Of a stretch of DNA of 64,000 nucleotides, positions 42,608 to 51,547 are shown in pieces. Origin of the DNA: Nitrospiraceae bacterium. Lineage in GTDB: Bacteria; Nitrospirota; Nitrospiria; Nitrospirales; UBA8639. Made by a program: the position numbers and the translations under genes. The stretch lies in assembly GCA_020632595.1 (NCBI GenBank), contig JACKFF010000001.1, positions 992,001-1,056,000 on the forward strand, given 5' to 3'. The stretch's first letter is position 1. Each line of letters begins with the position of its first letter. The notes under the pieces are model-generated. The model saw only the letters and a program-made list of their open reading frames with translations, searched no databases and was not told where the DNA came from.

Positions 42608-44164
42608 ATGAGGAGACGATTTCCCTTGCGAACATCCTCTTTTAGAAACAGACACCATTTTTGGAGGGTCGTCCTCGCGGTGGGCCTCCTGGGATTCAGC
42701 CTTATTCAATGCTCTCAGGCACCGTCCTCACCTCCTCCGGAGACTGCATCTGCCGTCACCGCAACCCCCGTAGAAACCGAGCTGCCCGTACCGGTCGTTC
42801 ATGCAGCTAATTCGCCAACCGCGGTCAACGTCTCGACGCCTCTTCTGGCTTCTAACGAAACCTTTGTCAAAATCGCCAAGGAGGCCATGGCCTCCGTCGT
42901 GAATATTTCCGCTACCAAACGCACAGTCCAAGCTCCCGGTACAAATCCCCTGCTTGAAGATCCATTTTTTCGGAGGTTTTTTGGAGAGGAATTTGAACGG
43001 CGGTTTAAACAACCCCGCGAGCGGCAGGAGCAAGGCTTAGGTTCCGGAGTGATTGTCAGCGATGACGGATACATCGTCACCAATAACCACGTGGTAGAAC
43101 AGGCCGATGACTTGATGGTCCTTCTGGGGGATAAACGGAAACTTCCGGCAACGCTTATTGGCACGGATCCCAAAACCGATTTAGCGGTGATCAAGATTGA
43201 AGCCACAGGATTATCCACCCTACCCTGGGGAAATTCTACGACACTGGAAGTTGGAGAATTGGTACTGGCGGTGGGCAACCCCTTTGGTTTGAATCAAACG
43301 GTCACAATGGGGATTATCAGCGCCGTGGGCCGTGCCAATGTCGGCATTGTCGATTATGAGAATTTCATTCAAACCGATGCCGCCATTAATCCAGGCAATT
43401 CCGGAGGCGCACTCGTTAATCTACAAGGTCAACTCATCGGCATTAATACCGCCATTTTTTCCAGAACAGGCGGCTACATGGGCATTGGCTTTGCCATCCC
43501 CAGCCAAATGGTCAAAAGCGTGATGCAAAGCCTGATCGGACACGGGAAAGTTATTCGTGGGTGGCTGGGCGTGTCGATTCAGGAATTGTCCCCCGACCTC
43601 GCGACCCAATTTGAGGTGCCTGATACCCAGGGCGCACTGGTGGGAGATGTCTTCAGCGAAAGCCCGGCGGGGCAGGCCGGTTTGAAACGTGGCGATATTA
43701 TCCGCACCTACAATGGTGTCACTGTGAAGGATCCCAACCATTTGCGGACGCTTGTGGCCGAAACGACACCGAAGACCTCAATTCCTCTTGCGGTGTGGCG
43801 AAACGGCAAAATTGTCAATCTTTCCGTTTCCATCACTGAAATGCCTAAAGATACGGCTGCATTGACGGAAATGGCTCCCAGTTCAATCTCAGGGAACCAC
43901 GCTCTCTCAGGGCTTTCGGTAGAACCCGTCCAACCAGGACAAACACGCGATGGCCAGGGGGTGGTCGTAACCCAAATCGCACCAAACTCTCCGGCCGAAC
44001 GGGCAGGCGTGCAACCGGGTGATGTAATACTTGAACTGAATCGATCCCCCATTGGATCGGTGAGGGATTTCGAACAGCTTGTGAAGCGACTGGAAGACGG
44101 AGCCTCCGCCTTAGTGCTCTTGCAGCGGGGAAAGGGCGCCATTTTCCTGACCATCAAACCATAA
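42608..44164 (+). CDS. Do/DegQ-type serine protease, lipoprotein
   Basis: A 518-residue periplasmic quality-control protease. The signal peptide ends in a lipobox-like LIQC at about residue 38, so it is probably lipid-anchored, unlike soluble DegP. The trypsin-like triad is His161 (TNNHVV), Asp191 (TDLAVIK) and Ser265 (GNSGG). Two PDZ domains follow at about residues 305-400 (IRGWLGVSIQELS) and 425-515 (GVVVTQIAPNSPAERAGVQP, GDVILELNR). The order protease-PDZ-PDZ is usual. The gene overlaps the start region of the downstream cupredoxin gene. Confidence 0.95.
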   Translation: MRRRFPLRTSSFRNRHHFWRVVLAVGLLGFSLIQCSQAPSSPPPETASAVTATPVETELPVPVVHAANSPTAVNVSTPLLASNETFVKIAKEAMASVVNISATKRTVQAPGTNPLLEDPFFRRFFGEEFERRFKQPRERQEQGLGSGVIVSDDGYIVTNNHVVEQADDLMVLLGDKRKLPATLIGTDPKTDLAVIKIEATGLSTLPWGNSTTLEVGELVLAVGNPFGLNQTVTMGIISAVGRANVGIVDYENFIQTDAAINPGNSGGALVNLQGQLIGINTAIFSRTGGYMGIGFAIPSQMVKSVMQSLIGHGKVIRGWLGVSIQELSPDLATQFEVPDTQGALVGDVFSESPAGQAGLKRGDIIRTYNGVTVKDPNHLRTLVAETTPKTSIPLAVWRNGKIVNLSVSITEMPKDTAALTEMAPSSISGNHALSGLSVEPVQPGQTRDGQGVVVTQIAPNSPAERAGVQPGDVILELNRSPIGSVRDFEQLVKRLEDGASALVLLQRGKGAIFLTIKP

Positions 44165-44220
44165 TGATTAGACCAGAACATTTCCTTCGCCACATCCGAC
44201 ACCCTGAGAGCCGAATAACC

Positions 44221-44625
44221 ATGACAGCACTGTGTTCATTCAGAACATTCCGCCAAATAAGCCAACGTCTCTGCTTTGCGGTTTTTCTCCTATCCCCTGT
44301 TTCCACGGAACCAATTCTGTGGGCATCCTCTCCGCAGATAGCCATCCAAGCCGAACCGCCATTTTTTTCTCCGAACCACCTAATGATCCGCCTGGACTCG
44401 GCCCTCACGTGGAAAAATCAAACTCGAGAAGCCCATTCCATCGTGGCAGACGACTGTCAGTTCCGCTCCCACTGTTCATTTGACTCAGGCGTCATTCGTC
44501 CCGATCATCAGTTCGTCCTAACCCGATTAGCCCCCGGGCAATACCCCTACCATTGTGGACTCCATCCCTTCATGCGGGGCCTGTTAACTATCCATACCGC
44601 GCACTCCCCGTCCTCTGATATCTGA
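44221..44625 (+). CDS. Small exported cupredoxin
   Basis: About 134 residues from ATG at 44221; an ATG at 44164 overlapping the protease stop is also possible. A signal sequence (RLCFAVFLLSPVSTEPILWA) precedes a plastocyanin-like domain. The type 1 copper ligands are in place: His in REAHSIVADD, then Cys, His and Met in PYHCGLHPFMRG. It would carry single electrons in the periplasm or bind copper. The loop CGLHPFM is short, as in plastocyanin-like and nitrosocyanin-unlike proteins. It may share a transcript with the protease gene. Confidence 0.85.
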   Translation: MTALCSFRTFRQISQRLCFAVFLLSPVSTEPILWASSPQIAIQAEPPFFSPNHLMIRLDSALTWKNQTREAHSIVADDCQFRSHCSFDSGVIRPDHQFVLTRLAPGQYPYHCGLHPFMRGLLTIHTAHSPSSDI

Positions 44626-44999
44626 TTCAAAAGCCATATTTTTGTTGTTGCCACTGTCCTCCCTTGTCAACACAGGTGATTGTCCTTCTGTGACCCCTGT
44701 CAGCTGCCCTTTTTTCGTTGCATGCCATAAGTCCCTAATGGTACATTTCTGACATGCCTGGTAAGGGCAGAGAGTACGAAATTCAATTAATAAACAGACA
44801 AAGACTGGTCCCATCGTCTAGGCTGGTCTAGGACGGCACCCTCTCAAGGTGCAGACACGGGTTCAAATCCCGTTGGGATCACCAATCGCTATTAGGAGCT
44901 GATGTTCGCCCCTTCCTGATTGTTTGCACCCGCTCCCGTTAGAATCAGACTCCCCGTACTCCCGTCTGGTTATTTCTTTCATCTATGCCGTAAGGATCT
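44626..44999. other. Intergenic region holding tRNA-Glu
   Basis: A 374-bp gap that contains tRNA-Glu at 44807-44884. The bases before it are AT-rich and should contain its promoter. No other feature is supported. Confidence 0.6.
44807..44884 (+). tRNA. tRNA-Glu (CTC)
   Basis: Acceptor GGTCCCA pairs with TGGGATC, the anticodon stem GCACC/GGTGC encloses CTCTCAA with anticodon CTC, and the T-arm is ACGGG-TTCAAAT-CCCGT. CCA is encoded after discriminator A. The anticodon reads GAG codons, so this should supplement a TTC isoacceptor elsewhere. Confidence 0.95.
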
Positions 45000-46097
45000 G
45001 TGATGACTACGAGAACTTTTCACGATGGCGAAAGCGACGGCCTGGAAGCCCTGGAGGCTCTGGATCCGGAAACGATTGAATCTTTTTCCGACCTTCTTTC
45101 GGCCATGAAAAAAACCGCCTTTGGCGGGCGACGTCTGGGCGATGCTTTTGAGATTTTAAACAAAATGGTCCAGGATCCCGATTGTACGGTGATCTTAACC
45201 TTGTCTGGGGCTATGACCATCGCGAAAATGGGAAAGATTATCTGCAGCATGATCGACCGAAACATGGTGCAGGCCGTGGTTTCCACGGGGGCTTTGATTG
45301 CCCATGGCTTGAGTGAAGCCGTAGGCAAAACACACTATAAATATCACCCATCCATGACGGATACCGAGCTGTATGAAAAGGGCTATAACCGTGTGTACGA
45401 TACGCTGGAAATGGAATCCAATCTCAACCACGTCGAACGGGTCGTCAGTCAAACCTTAAAGCGTATGACCCCTGACACACCCATCTCTTCGGAAATTCTG
45501 ACTCGCGAAATCGGGAAAACTCTCCATGACCATTACGAAGGACCAGGGATATTGAAAAGCGCCTATGAGCAGGGCGTCCCGGTCTATATACCTGCATTTA
45601 CCGATTCGGAAATGGGGCTGGATGTCTCCATTTGGGCCATGAAGGAGAGGCGACAATCTCAAGGCACACCTCAATCCACTGATCTCTCCGATCAGGAAAC
45701 CTGGCAGGTCTTGCAGCAATCTCGGCCGGCATTTAATCCGTTCTTAGATCTCAATAGTTATACGGAAAAACTACTGTCTGCCAAACGGTTGGGGATTTTC
45801 ACTATCGGAGGCGGAGTTCCTCGTAATTGGGCCCAACAAACACCACCCTATATCGATATTCTCAACCTCCGGATGGGTACACAATTAACCCCTCCGCGGT
45901 ATCAGTACGGTGTCCGCATCTGCCCGGAGCCTGACTACTGGGGTGGTCTCAGCGGATGCACGTATGAGGAGGGTGTTTCATGGGGAAAATTTGTGCCTCG
46001 AAAAGAGGGAGGAATGTTTGCTGAAGTCTTGAGCGATGCCACAGTCGTTTGGCCTCTTCTCATGATGGGGCTCCTGGAAAAAGCCCGTCGCCGGTAA
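45000..46097 (+). CDS. Deoxyhypusine synthase-like enzyme
   Basis: A 365-residue member of the deoxyhypusine synthase family, recognised by LTLSGAMTIAKMGKIICSMI, then VQAVVSTGALIAHGLSEAVG, by ESNLNHVERV, and by the active-site region YEEGVSWGKFVP with the catalytic Lys. Eukaryotic and archaeal enzymes transfer an aminobutyl group from spermidine to eIF5A using NAD. Bacteria lack eIF5A, so bacterial homologues are thought to act on free polyamines or related amines. A pyruvoyl arginine decarboxylase gene 3 kb downstream suggests an agmatine-linked polyamine route here. Exact reaction not shown. Confidence 0.88.
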   Translation: MMTTRTFHDGESDGLEALEALDPETIESFSDLLSAMKKTAFGGRRLGDAFEILNKMVQDPDCTVILTLSGAMTIAKMGKIICSMIDRNMVQAVVSTGALIAHGLSEAVGKTHYKYHPSMTDTELYEKGYNRVYDTLEMESNLNHVERVVSQTLKRMTPDTPISSEILTREIGKTLHDHYEGPGILKSAYEQGVPVYIPAFTDSEMGLDVSIWAMKERRQSQGTPQSTDLSDQETWQVLQQSRPAFNPFLDLNSYTEKLLSAKRLGIFTIGGGVPRNWAQQTPPYIDILNLRMGTQLTPPRYQYGVRICPEPDYWGGLSGCTYEEGVSWGKFVPRKEGGMFAEVLSDATVVWPLLMMGLLEKARRR

Positions 46098-46183
46098 ATT
46101 CACCCCCTGGGCAAGACCAGCCTCTTCTCTCGACACGGTCCGCCGGGAATGCAACAATAGTATCCAATAGCCATGGAGTGATG

Positions 46184-46885
46184 ATGAACATTACCCAATC
46201 AAACAAATCGACCATATTCCTCGCCATCCTTCTTGGCACCCTACTCATGAGTACCACGATTCATGGGAAAACTCCTGACTTTTTGATCCAGGATGATGAT
46301 GTGGTGAGAGGGGATCCCAAGGCGCCCATCACCCTGTTGGAATACTCGGATTTCACCTGTGGCTTTTGCGAAAAGTTTTTTCATGAGACATTTCCTAAAT
46401 TGCTTTCGGAGTACATTGAGACCGGAAAAGTGCGTTTTGTCTATCGGGATTTTCCAAGGGGCATGGGCAGTCCACTTCGAGCAGCCGATGCCGCTCGATG
46501 TGCAGGAGAGCAAAAGGCCTACTGGCCGATGCATGATCGCCTCTTTAACAGTCAAGGCCAGTTGGCTCCGGATAATCTCAAACAATATGCCAAGGAACTC
46601 AACCTCCAAGTAGAACAGTTTTCAGAATGTTTGGCTTCCCATCGTTATATGAAAGATATTGAGAAAGATTTACAGGATGCGGGGTCCCTGGGCATTCGGG
46701 GCACGCCGGCATTCGTGCTCTTTCCTACAACCCTGCCGGAAGATCCTCATCTTATTTTAATTCCCGGCGCCTTTCCCTATGAAACCTTCAAGGAAGAAAT
46801 TGATAAATTGCTCAAGCTTCATGGAGGCTCGATCTCTTCACTGTCTTTGCCATTACTGTCCTCTACTCACATTGAAGGAGCATAA
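46184..46885 (+). CDS. DsbA-family exported thiol oxidoreductase
   Basis: About 233 residues. ATG at 46184 (with GGAG five bases upstream) is preferred over the adjacent ATG at 46181. A signal peptide covers about residues 1-27. The thioredoxin-fold domain has the active site FTCGFCEKFF at about residue 60 and the cis-Pro loop IRGTPAFVLF at about residue 185, with a helical insert between. Proteins like this (DsbA/BdbD/DsbG branch) form or rearrange disulfides in exported proteins. The C-terminal 20 residues are Ser/Leu-rich. The partner DsbB is not in the window. Confidence 0.9.
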   Translation: MNITQSNKSTIFLAILLGTLLMSTTIHGKTPDFLIQDDDVVRGDPKAPITLLEYSDFTCGFCEKFFHETFPKLLSEYIETGKVRFVYRDFPRGMGSPLRAADAARCAGEQKAYWPMHDRLFNSQGQLAPDNLKQYAKELNLQVEQFSECLASHRYMKDIEKDLQDAGSLGIRGTPAFVLFPTTLPEDPHLILIPGAFPYETFKEEIDKLLKLHGGSISSLSLPLLSSTHIEGA

Positions 46886-47002
46886 ATGCTCCATGCATTC
46901 GCTCTCCACGCAATTCCTCATTGATCTGACAGCGTGATTAGGTGTACATTTGCAGAGGCAAGGCTGAAATTCATGTTTTTACCCACAGAATGGTTTTGAG
47001 TC

Positions 47003-47263
47003 ATGACTGAATCCCAATCCTTCTGGCCTGTTGAATGCGCACAAGGTGAACCTGATCTGTTTGTCTGTTTAACCTGTTTTGATGAAGTATTCAAAGCCAA
47101 GATGCCGGTCGACGGGTGTCCGAGTTGTGGAGCCATCGCCGCATTCGAACCGTTTAGTTTGGATGCGATCAGGGAATGGGGAACGGAGAATCTCATTCAG
47201 AAAGCTGAACGGTTGCCTTCTTCATCCCATCCCGGTTCTGACCAGCCAGCTTCATCAATCTAA
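47003..47263 (+). CDS. Small zinc-ribbon protein
   Basis: Eighty-six residues. Two CxxC pairs (FVCLTCFDEVF and DGCPSCGAIAAFE) about twenty residues apart define a zinc ribbon, followed by a helix SLDAIREWGTENLIQKAERL and a polar tail. No enzymatic motif is present. It lies directly upstream of the aldehyde dehydrogenase gene, 32 bp away, and may be co-transcribed with it. Family function unknown. Confidence 0.7.
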   Translation: MTESQSFWPVECAQGEPDLFVCLTCFDEVFKAKMPVDGCPSCGAIAAFEPFSLDAIREWGTENLIQKAERLPSSSHPGSDQPASSI

Positions 47264-47295
47264 CCACCTCCATTTCACGAGGTTTTCACCTTTTC

Positions 47296-48729
47296 ATGAC
47301 TGTGGCCACGGCAAAGCCAATCCTTATAGGCGGCCAATGGGTCCAGACCTCCTCCGCGGAGCCGGTACGCAACCCCTATTCCAATGACGTAGTGGCCATG
47401 GTCTGCCAGGCAGAGCCTGAGCATATCCACCAGGTCACCAACTCTTCCAAACGAGTCTCGGCCGCATGTGCCGGGATACCGGCACATGCCAGAGCCAAGG
47501 CGCTCCTGCATATCGCCGCCGGCTTATCCACCAGACGGGAAATGTTTGCGGCCACTATTTGTCAGGAGGCTGGGAAACCGATTACCGATGCACGCCGTGA
47601 AGTCGATCGTGCCATTCAGACCTTTCGCTTGGCCGCGGAGGAAAGCACCCGCATCCCTGGAGAAATCATTCCGATGGATCTCGCCCCAGGAGGGGAGGCG
47701 TACTCGGGATCTGTCCAACGCTTTCCGATCGGGACGGTTCTTGGCATTACCCCATTTAATTTTCCCCTAAACTTGGTGGCCCACAAAGTGGCCCCTTGCC
47801 TGGCAGCGGGAAATCCGATGGTATTGAAACCAGCCCCGCAAACCCCGTTAACTTCGCTCATGTTGGGTGAAGTCTTTTTGACGACAGAACTCCCTCCGGA
47901 AATGCTGACGATCATCCCCTGTTCCAATAACCTTGCAGAACAAATGGTGGTTCATCCCAATTTCCAAGCTTTGAGCTTCACCGGCTCTATGACGATCGGG
48001 TGGATGCTGAAAGGAAAAGCCGGATACAAACGGGTTCTGCTCGAACTCGGAGGGAATGCCGGGGTCATCATAGAACCGGATGCCAATCTTGACGTGGCCA
48101 TAGACCGTTGCGTAGCGGGAGGGTACGGATATGCCGGACAAACCTGCATCTCTGTGCAACGAATCTTCGTCCATGAATCGCGGTACGACGACTTCCTCAA
48201 GACCTTTGTCGAGCGAGTTCGATCACTGCCCATGGGCGATCCCTCCCTCGAGAAGACCGTTGTCGGTCCCCTTATAAACGAACAAGCCGCCCGCCGAGTC
48301 GAGACATGGATCCAAGAAGCGGTTTCGCATGGGGCAACAGTCATGACCGGCGGGACGCGAAAGGATTCGTTCATCGAGCCTGCAGTTCTGACTCACGTCA
48401 ACAACAGCATGAAGGTCTGTTGTGAAGAAATTTTCGGACCGGTAGTGACCGTCACACCCTATGCAGACCTTGAAGAGGCGTTTGCCCTTCACAATGATTC
48501 TGATTTCGGACTCCAAACAGGAATTTTCACCAGCAACATCGACACCATGTATCAGGCATACTCACGGTTAGAAGTCGGCGCACTCCTGGTGAATGAAATT
48601 CCGACTTTTCGGGCCGATCACATGCCGTATGGCGGAATTAAACAGTCAGGATTAGGTCGAGAAGGGGTGCGGTATGCTATTCAGGAACTGACCGAACCTA
48701 AATTGTTGCTGGTCAAAAGGCCTTCTTGA
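47296..48729 (+). CDS. NAD(P)-dependent aldehyde dehydrogenase
   Basis: A 477-residue aldehyde dehydrogenase. The catalytic Cys lies in GYAGQTCISVQRIFV, the general base Glu in LLELGGNAGVII, the cofactor-binding FTGSMTIGWMLKGKA loop precedes it, and ITPFNFPLNLVAHKVAPCLA with FGPVVTVTPY are as expected. It oxidises aldehydes to acids. It resembles the lactaldehyde/succinate-semialdehyde dehydrogenase branch, but substrate cannot be fixed. Its position near polyamine-type genes allows an aminobutyraldehyde-type role. That is inference. Confidence 0.93.
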   Translation: MTVATAKPILIGGQWVQTSSAEPVRNPYSNDVVAMVCQAEPEHIHQVTNSSKRVSAACAGIPAHARAKALLHIAAGLSTRREMFAATICQEAGKPITDARREVDRAIQTFRLAAEESTRIPGEIIPMDLAPGGEAYSGSVQRFPIGTVLGITPFNFPLNLVAHKVAPCLAAGNPMVLKPAPQTPLTSLMLGEVFLTTELPPEMLTIIPCSNNLAEQMVVHPNFQALSFTGSMTIGWMLKGKAGYKRVLLELGGNAGVIIEPDANLDVAIDRCVAGGYGYAGQTCISVQRIFVHESRYDDFLKTFVERVRSLPMGDPSLEKTVVGPLINEQAARRVETWIQEAVSHGATVMTGGTRKDSFIEPAVLTHVNNSMKVCCEEIFGPVVTVTPYADLEEAFALHNDSDFGLQTGIFTSNIDTMYQAYSRLEVGALLVNEIPTFRADHMPYGGIKQSGLGREGVRYAIQELTEPKLLLVKRPS

Positions 48730-48974
48730 GGCCTCCGTATTTTTTCTTGAATGTTCAGTCCTCACGATCTTGCACCTTGCCAACCACTCTTGGTAAAAAT
48801 ACCCGCGTACGTGGCAAGGTTGTTCTTTCCCGTGGCGTTCGAATCGTCCAGGCTTTCCCATATAGAGTTTTCGCCAACAGACTGGAGAGCGAGGTTGTGA
48901 ATCAGATTCGACGATCACCTGGTCATCTCCTGCCTATCCCAATCCACCACTAACTGATCGACGAAGGAGTCGCG

Positions 48975-49565
48975 ATGGTCCCAACGCAAATGTTTCTCAC
49001 CAGAGGTGTGGGCGTCCACAAGGAAAAACTGGCATCTTTCGAAGAAGCCCTCCGGAGCGCGGGAATTGCTTATTGCAACCTGGTGACCGTCTCCTCCATT
49101 CTTCCTCCGGATTGTAAAATTATCTCGCGAAAACGTGGCGAGCAGTTACTTAATCCGGGCGAAATTACCTTTTGCGTCATGGCCAGATCCGAAACCAACG
49201 AGCGGAATCGCTTGATTTCGGCTTCAATCGGCGTGGCCATTCCCTCCGGCAGGAAGGTTAATTATGGCTACTTGTCGGAACATCATGCCTATGGAGAAAC
49301 GGACGAAGAGGCGGGAGAATATACCGAAGACCTCGCGGCCCAAATGCTCGCAACCACCCTTGGCATCAAATTCGATCCAAATGTTGCATGGAAGGAACGT
49401 GAGCAGGTATTCAAAATGGGAACGGATATTGTTCGAACCCAGAACATTACGCAATCTGCGATCGGAAAACCAAATCTCTGGACGACCGTGGTCGCGTGTG
49501 CAGTCTTTATTCCACTTGAAAACATCACTGACGAACCAAAGCCCCGTCAAAAAAAATCAAAATAG
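48975..49565 (+). CDS. Pyruvoyl-dependent arginine decarboxylase
   Basis: A 196-residue proenzyme with AAGGAG nine bases before the ATG. The self-cleavage site that forms the pyruvoyl group is the Ser in TVSSILPPDC at about residue 43. The core motifs TRGVGVHKEKLASFEEALRS and EHHAYGETDEEAGEYTEDLA match archaeal-type PvlArgDC. The enzyme decarboxylates arginine to agmatine, the first step in polyamine production. The deoxyhypusine-synthase-like gene upstream could use its product. The C-terminal basic tail (KPRQKKSK) is not typical but harmless. Confidence 0.93.
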   Translation: MVPTQMFLTRGVGVHKEKLASFEEALRSAGIAYCNLVTVSSILPPDCKIISRKRGEQLLNPGEITFCVMARSETNERNRLISASIGVAIPSGRKVNYGYLSEHHAYGETDEEAGEYTEDLAAQMLATTLGIKFDPNVAWKEREQVFKMGTDIVRTQNITQSAIGKPNLWTTVVACAVFIPLENITDEPKPRQKKSK

Positions 49566-49722
49566 GGGCGTGGATTGGGCAAGCCATTCTGGTGAATAAA
49601 TGCTTTTCTTTTTCGACTCTTTTGCAACCTGACAAAACCACATTCAAACATCTGTTATGCAGTAGGATTCCCCCTCACTTAGCAGAGTCGGTTCTGCAAG
49701 AACCGCCCTTTTCCCTCACAGT

Positions 49723-49802
49723 GGGACTGTTGAAAAAAGCCGGCAGCGGCGTTCTCGCCATTTTTCCCTGCTCCCATACTGGAAGCACGCTCTGCGCGCA
49801 AT
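49723..49802 (+). repeat. Dispersed repeat family 1, copy 3 (truncated)
   Basis: About 80 bp matching only the first half of copies 1 and 2: CTGTTGAAAAAAGCCGGC, AGCGGCGTTCTCGCCATTTT and ACGCTCTGCGCGCAA. The second half is missing, so this copy is a partial remnant beside the xth gene end. Confidence 0.8.
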
Positions 49803-49823
49803 AATTATTAGTATTCAACACTC

Positions 49824-50600
49824 TTACAGTGAGAATTCCGCGCATAAGACGGTATGGTCCGAAGGGCTTTCCGCACGACGAGGCTGAACGTCCACCTTCA
49901 CCGTTTGAGAATAGGGGAGAAGCGGCGGGGTAACCAGAATGTGATCTATGCGCCACCCGCGGTTCGCTTCTAAAGCACCTGGACGTCGATAATCCCAAAA
50001 CGTAAATTGTTGACGACGCGGAAAATGATGCCGAAACACATCCACGAATCCCCAGGACACCGTCTCATGATAGGCTCGACGCACTTCTTCATGGAAACAC
50101 ACATGCTTGAGGTGTTTTTCCGGGCTATGCACATCAACCGGTTCAGGGGCCACATTCATATCTCCACACCAAATCACGGATTGTCCTGGTGAGATCACAC
50201 GCGAAAAATACCGCCTCAATCGCTGGAACCACTGTAATTTATACGCATACTTCGGCGAATCAATGGCAAATCCCTGTGGAACATAGGTATTAATAATCAT
50301 GATGCCATTGACCACCACTCGAACCAGCCGAGTGGAATCCTCTGGCAGTTCCCCGTCTTCAAAACCAAATGCCACGGTTTCCGGCAATGCCCGGCTGAAT
50401 ACGGCGACGCCGTTGTAGGATTTCTCCCCACAAAAGTTGATGACATAGGGTAAGTCGGAAAATGCTTGAAGGGGAAACGCATGATCCTGTACTTTAGTCT
50501 CTTGAAGGCACATCACATCAGGGTTGTGTTGCCGTAACCACTTGTGAAGAATACCGATCCGCTTTCGAACTGAATTGACATTGTAGGTCGCAATTTTCAT
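49824..50600 (-). CDS. xth: Exodeoxyribonuclease III
   Basis: A 258-residue AP endonuclease/3'-exonuclease of the exonuclease III family. Motifs in order: IATYNVNSVRKRI, PDVMCLQETKVQD with the metal-binding Glu, YNGVAVFSR, VINTYVPQG-type IINTYVPQGF, WCGDMNVAPEPVDVH with the catalytic Asp and Asn, and the final SPSDHTVLCAEF with the catalytic Asp-His. It repairs abasic sites and blocked 3' ends. Start ATG has AGGAG-type site upstream. Single gene. Confidence 0.95.
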   Translation of the reverse strand: MKIATYNVNSVRKRIGILHKWLRQHNPDVMCLQETKVQDHAFPLQAFSDLPYVINFCGEKSYNGVAVFSRALPETVAFGFEDGELPEDSTRLVRVVVNGIMIINTYVPQGFAIDSPKYAYKLQWFQRLRRYFSRVISPGQSVIWCGDMNVAPEPVDVHSPEKHLKHVCFHEEVRRAYHETVSWGFVDVFRHHFPRRQQFTFWDYRRPGALEANRGWRIDHILVTPPLLPYSQTVKVDVQPRRAESPSDHTVLCAEFSL

Positions 50601-50708
50601 TCTTCTTGAAACTCCTATTCACCACTCACGCTATAGGCATTCCTCAAACAGAACAAAGGCAGATACTCCTCCACAACCAATCCTCAGGTATGTGAGGTGC
50701 ATGAACTT

Positions 50709-51329
50709 ATGGCTACCAGTCCTTTCTTCACTCCTGATGAACTGGCCCTCTTAAGCGATCAGGATTTTTTTCGGAAAAAAGCCGAAATTTCCGTCAAAAT
50801 CAAACAGGTCCTGGAACACCTCCATGACCGGCTCGAGGCAGAAATCGGCTACCATCACCTTTTGGCTCCTGAAGGGTTCGACCCTCAAGCCAGTCAATTT
50901 GTCAAAGGCGAACATCTGGAAAATTTCCCCTACCAATATGTCGATTTCCCAAGATTTTATACGCGTGAGAATAAATTCGCGTTCCGCTCCCTCATCTGGT
51001 GGGGACACCACATGGTCTTCGCACTGATCGTTGAGGGCCCGCTTGTGAAGCAGTATCGACGCAATCTATTTAATCGATACCCGGAGGTGGCAGACCATCA
51101 TCTCTGCCTGTGTCTCAGCCCATCTCTCTGGGAGTGGAAAATGGGACCTGGCCTGACACTTCCGATTACACACGGTCGACGATCAGAAATCGCTGCAACA
51201 CTCGACCATCGGACATTCTTTAAAATTGCCAGGTTTCTTCCAATGCATGATCCGGCAGTCAAAACAGGCACCATCGTTGATGAAGGTCTGAAAACCTTTC
51301 AGGCCATTCTACCGGTCATTACGGCCTAA
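50709..51329 (+). CDS. Conserved hypothetical protein
   Basis: A 206-residue protein from ATG at 50709, with GAGGTG nine bases upstream; an in-frame GTG at 50697 is an alternative. It reads FTPDELALLSDQDFFRKKAE, then FPYQYVDFPRFYTRENKFAF, then SLIWWGHHMVFALIVEGPLV and HHLCLCLSPSLWEWKMGPG. It is soluble and rich in aromatic residues; no known catalytic motif is seen. The stop codon lies inside the target duplication of the MITE that follows. Confidence 0.7.
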   Translation: MATSPFFTPDELALLSDQDFFRKKAEISVKIKQVLEHLHDRLEAEIGYHHLLAPEGFDPQASQFVKGEHLENFPYQYVDFPRFYTRENKFAFRSLIWWGHHMVFALIVEGPLVKQYRRNLFNRYPEVADHHLCLCLSPSLWEWKMGPGLTLPITHGRRSEIAATLDHRTFFKIARFLPMHDPAVKTGTIVDEGLKTFQAILPVITA

Positions 51330-51484
51330 GAGCCTGTCGGACTTCAGATGCGGCAAAAGTTCCTAAACGGTCCATATTTCCTGGCATTTTTGGTCTATAG
51401 TCCCACTGGGGGGCGGCAAAATTGTCAATATCCGCCCTTGCTCAGCTACATTTTCACTATCGATTCCCAAAGTCCGACAGGCTC
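51330..51484. mobile_element. MITE, 155 bp, 15-bp perfect terminal inverted repeats
   Basis: GAGCCTGTCGGACTT at 51330-51344 and its exact reverse complement at 51470-51484, flanked on both sides by CTAA (51326-51329 and 51485-51488). A 4-bp CTAA target duplication fits the YTAR preference of the IS5 group. No transposase is encoded, so it would need one in trans. It sits exactly after the stop codon of the upstream gene. Confidence 0.85.
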
Positions 51485-51547
51485 CTAAATACACGACATT
51501 CCTCGCGCACAGGGACCTTGCCCGAAAATGTCCATCGATTCCCGGTC

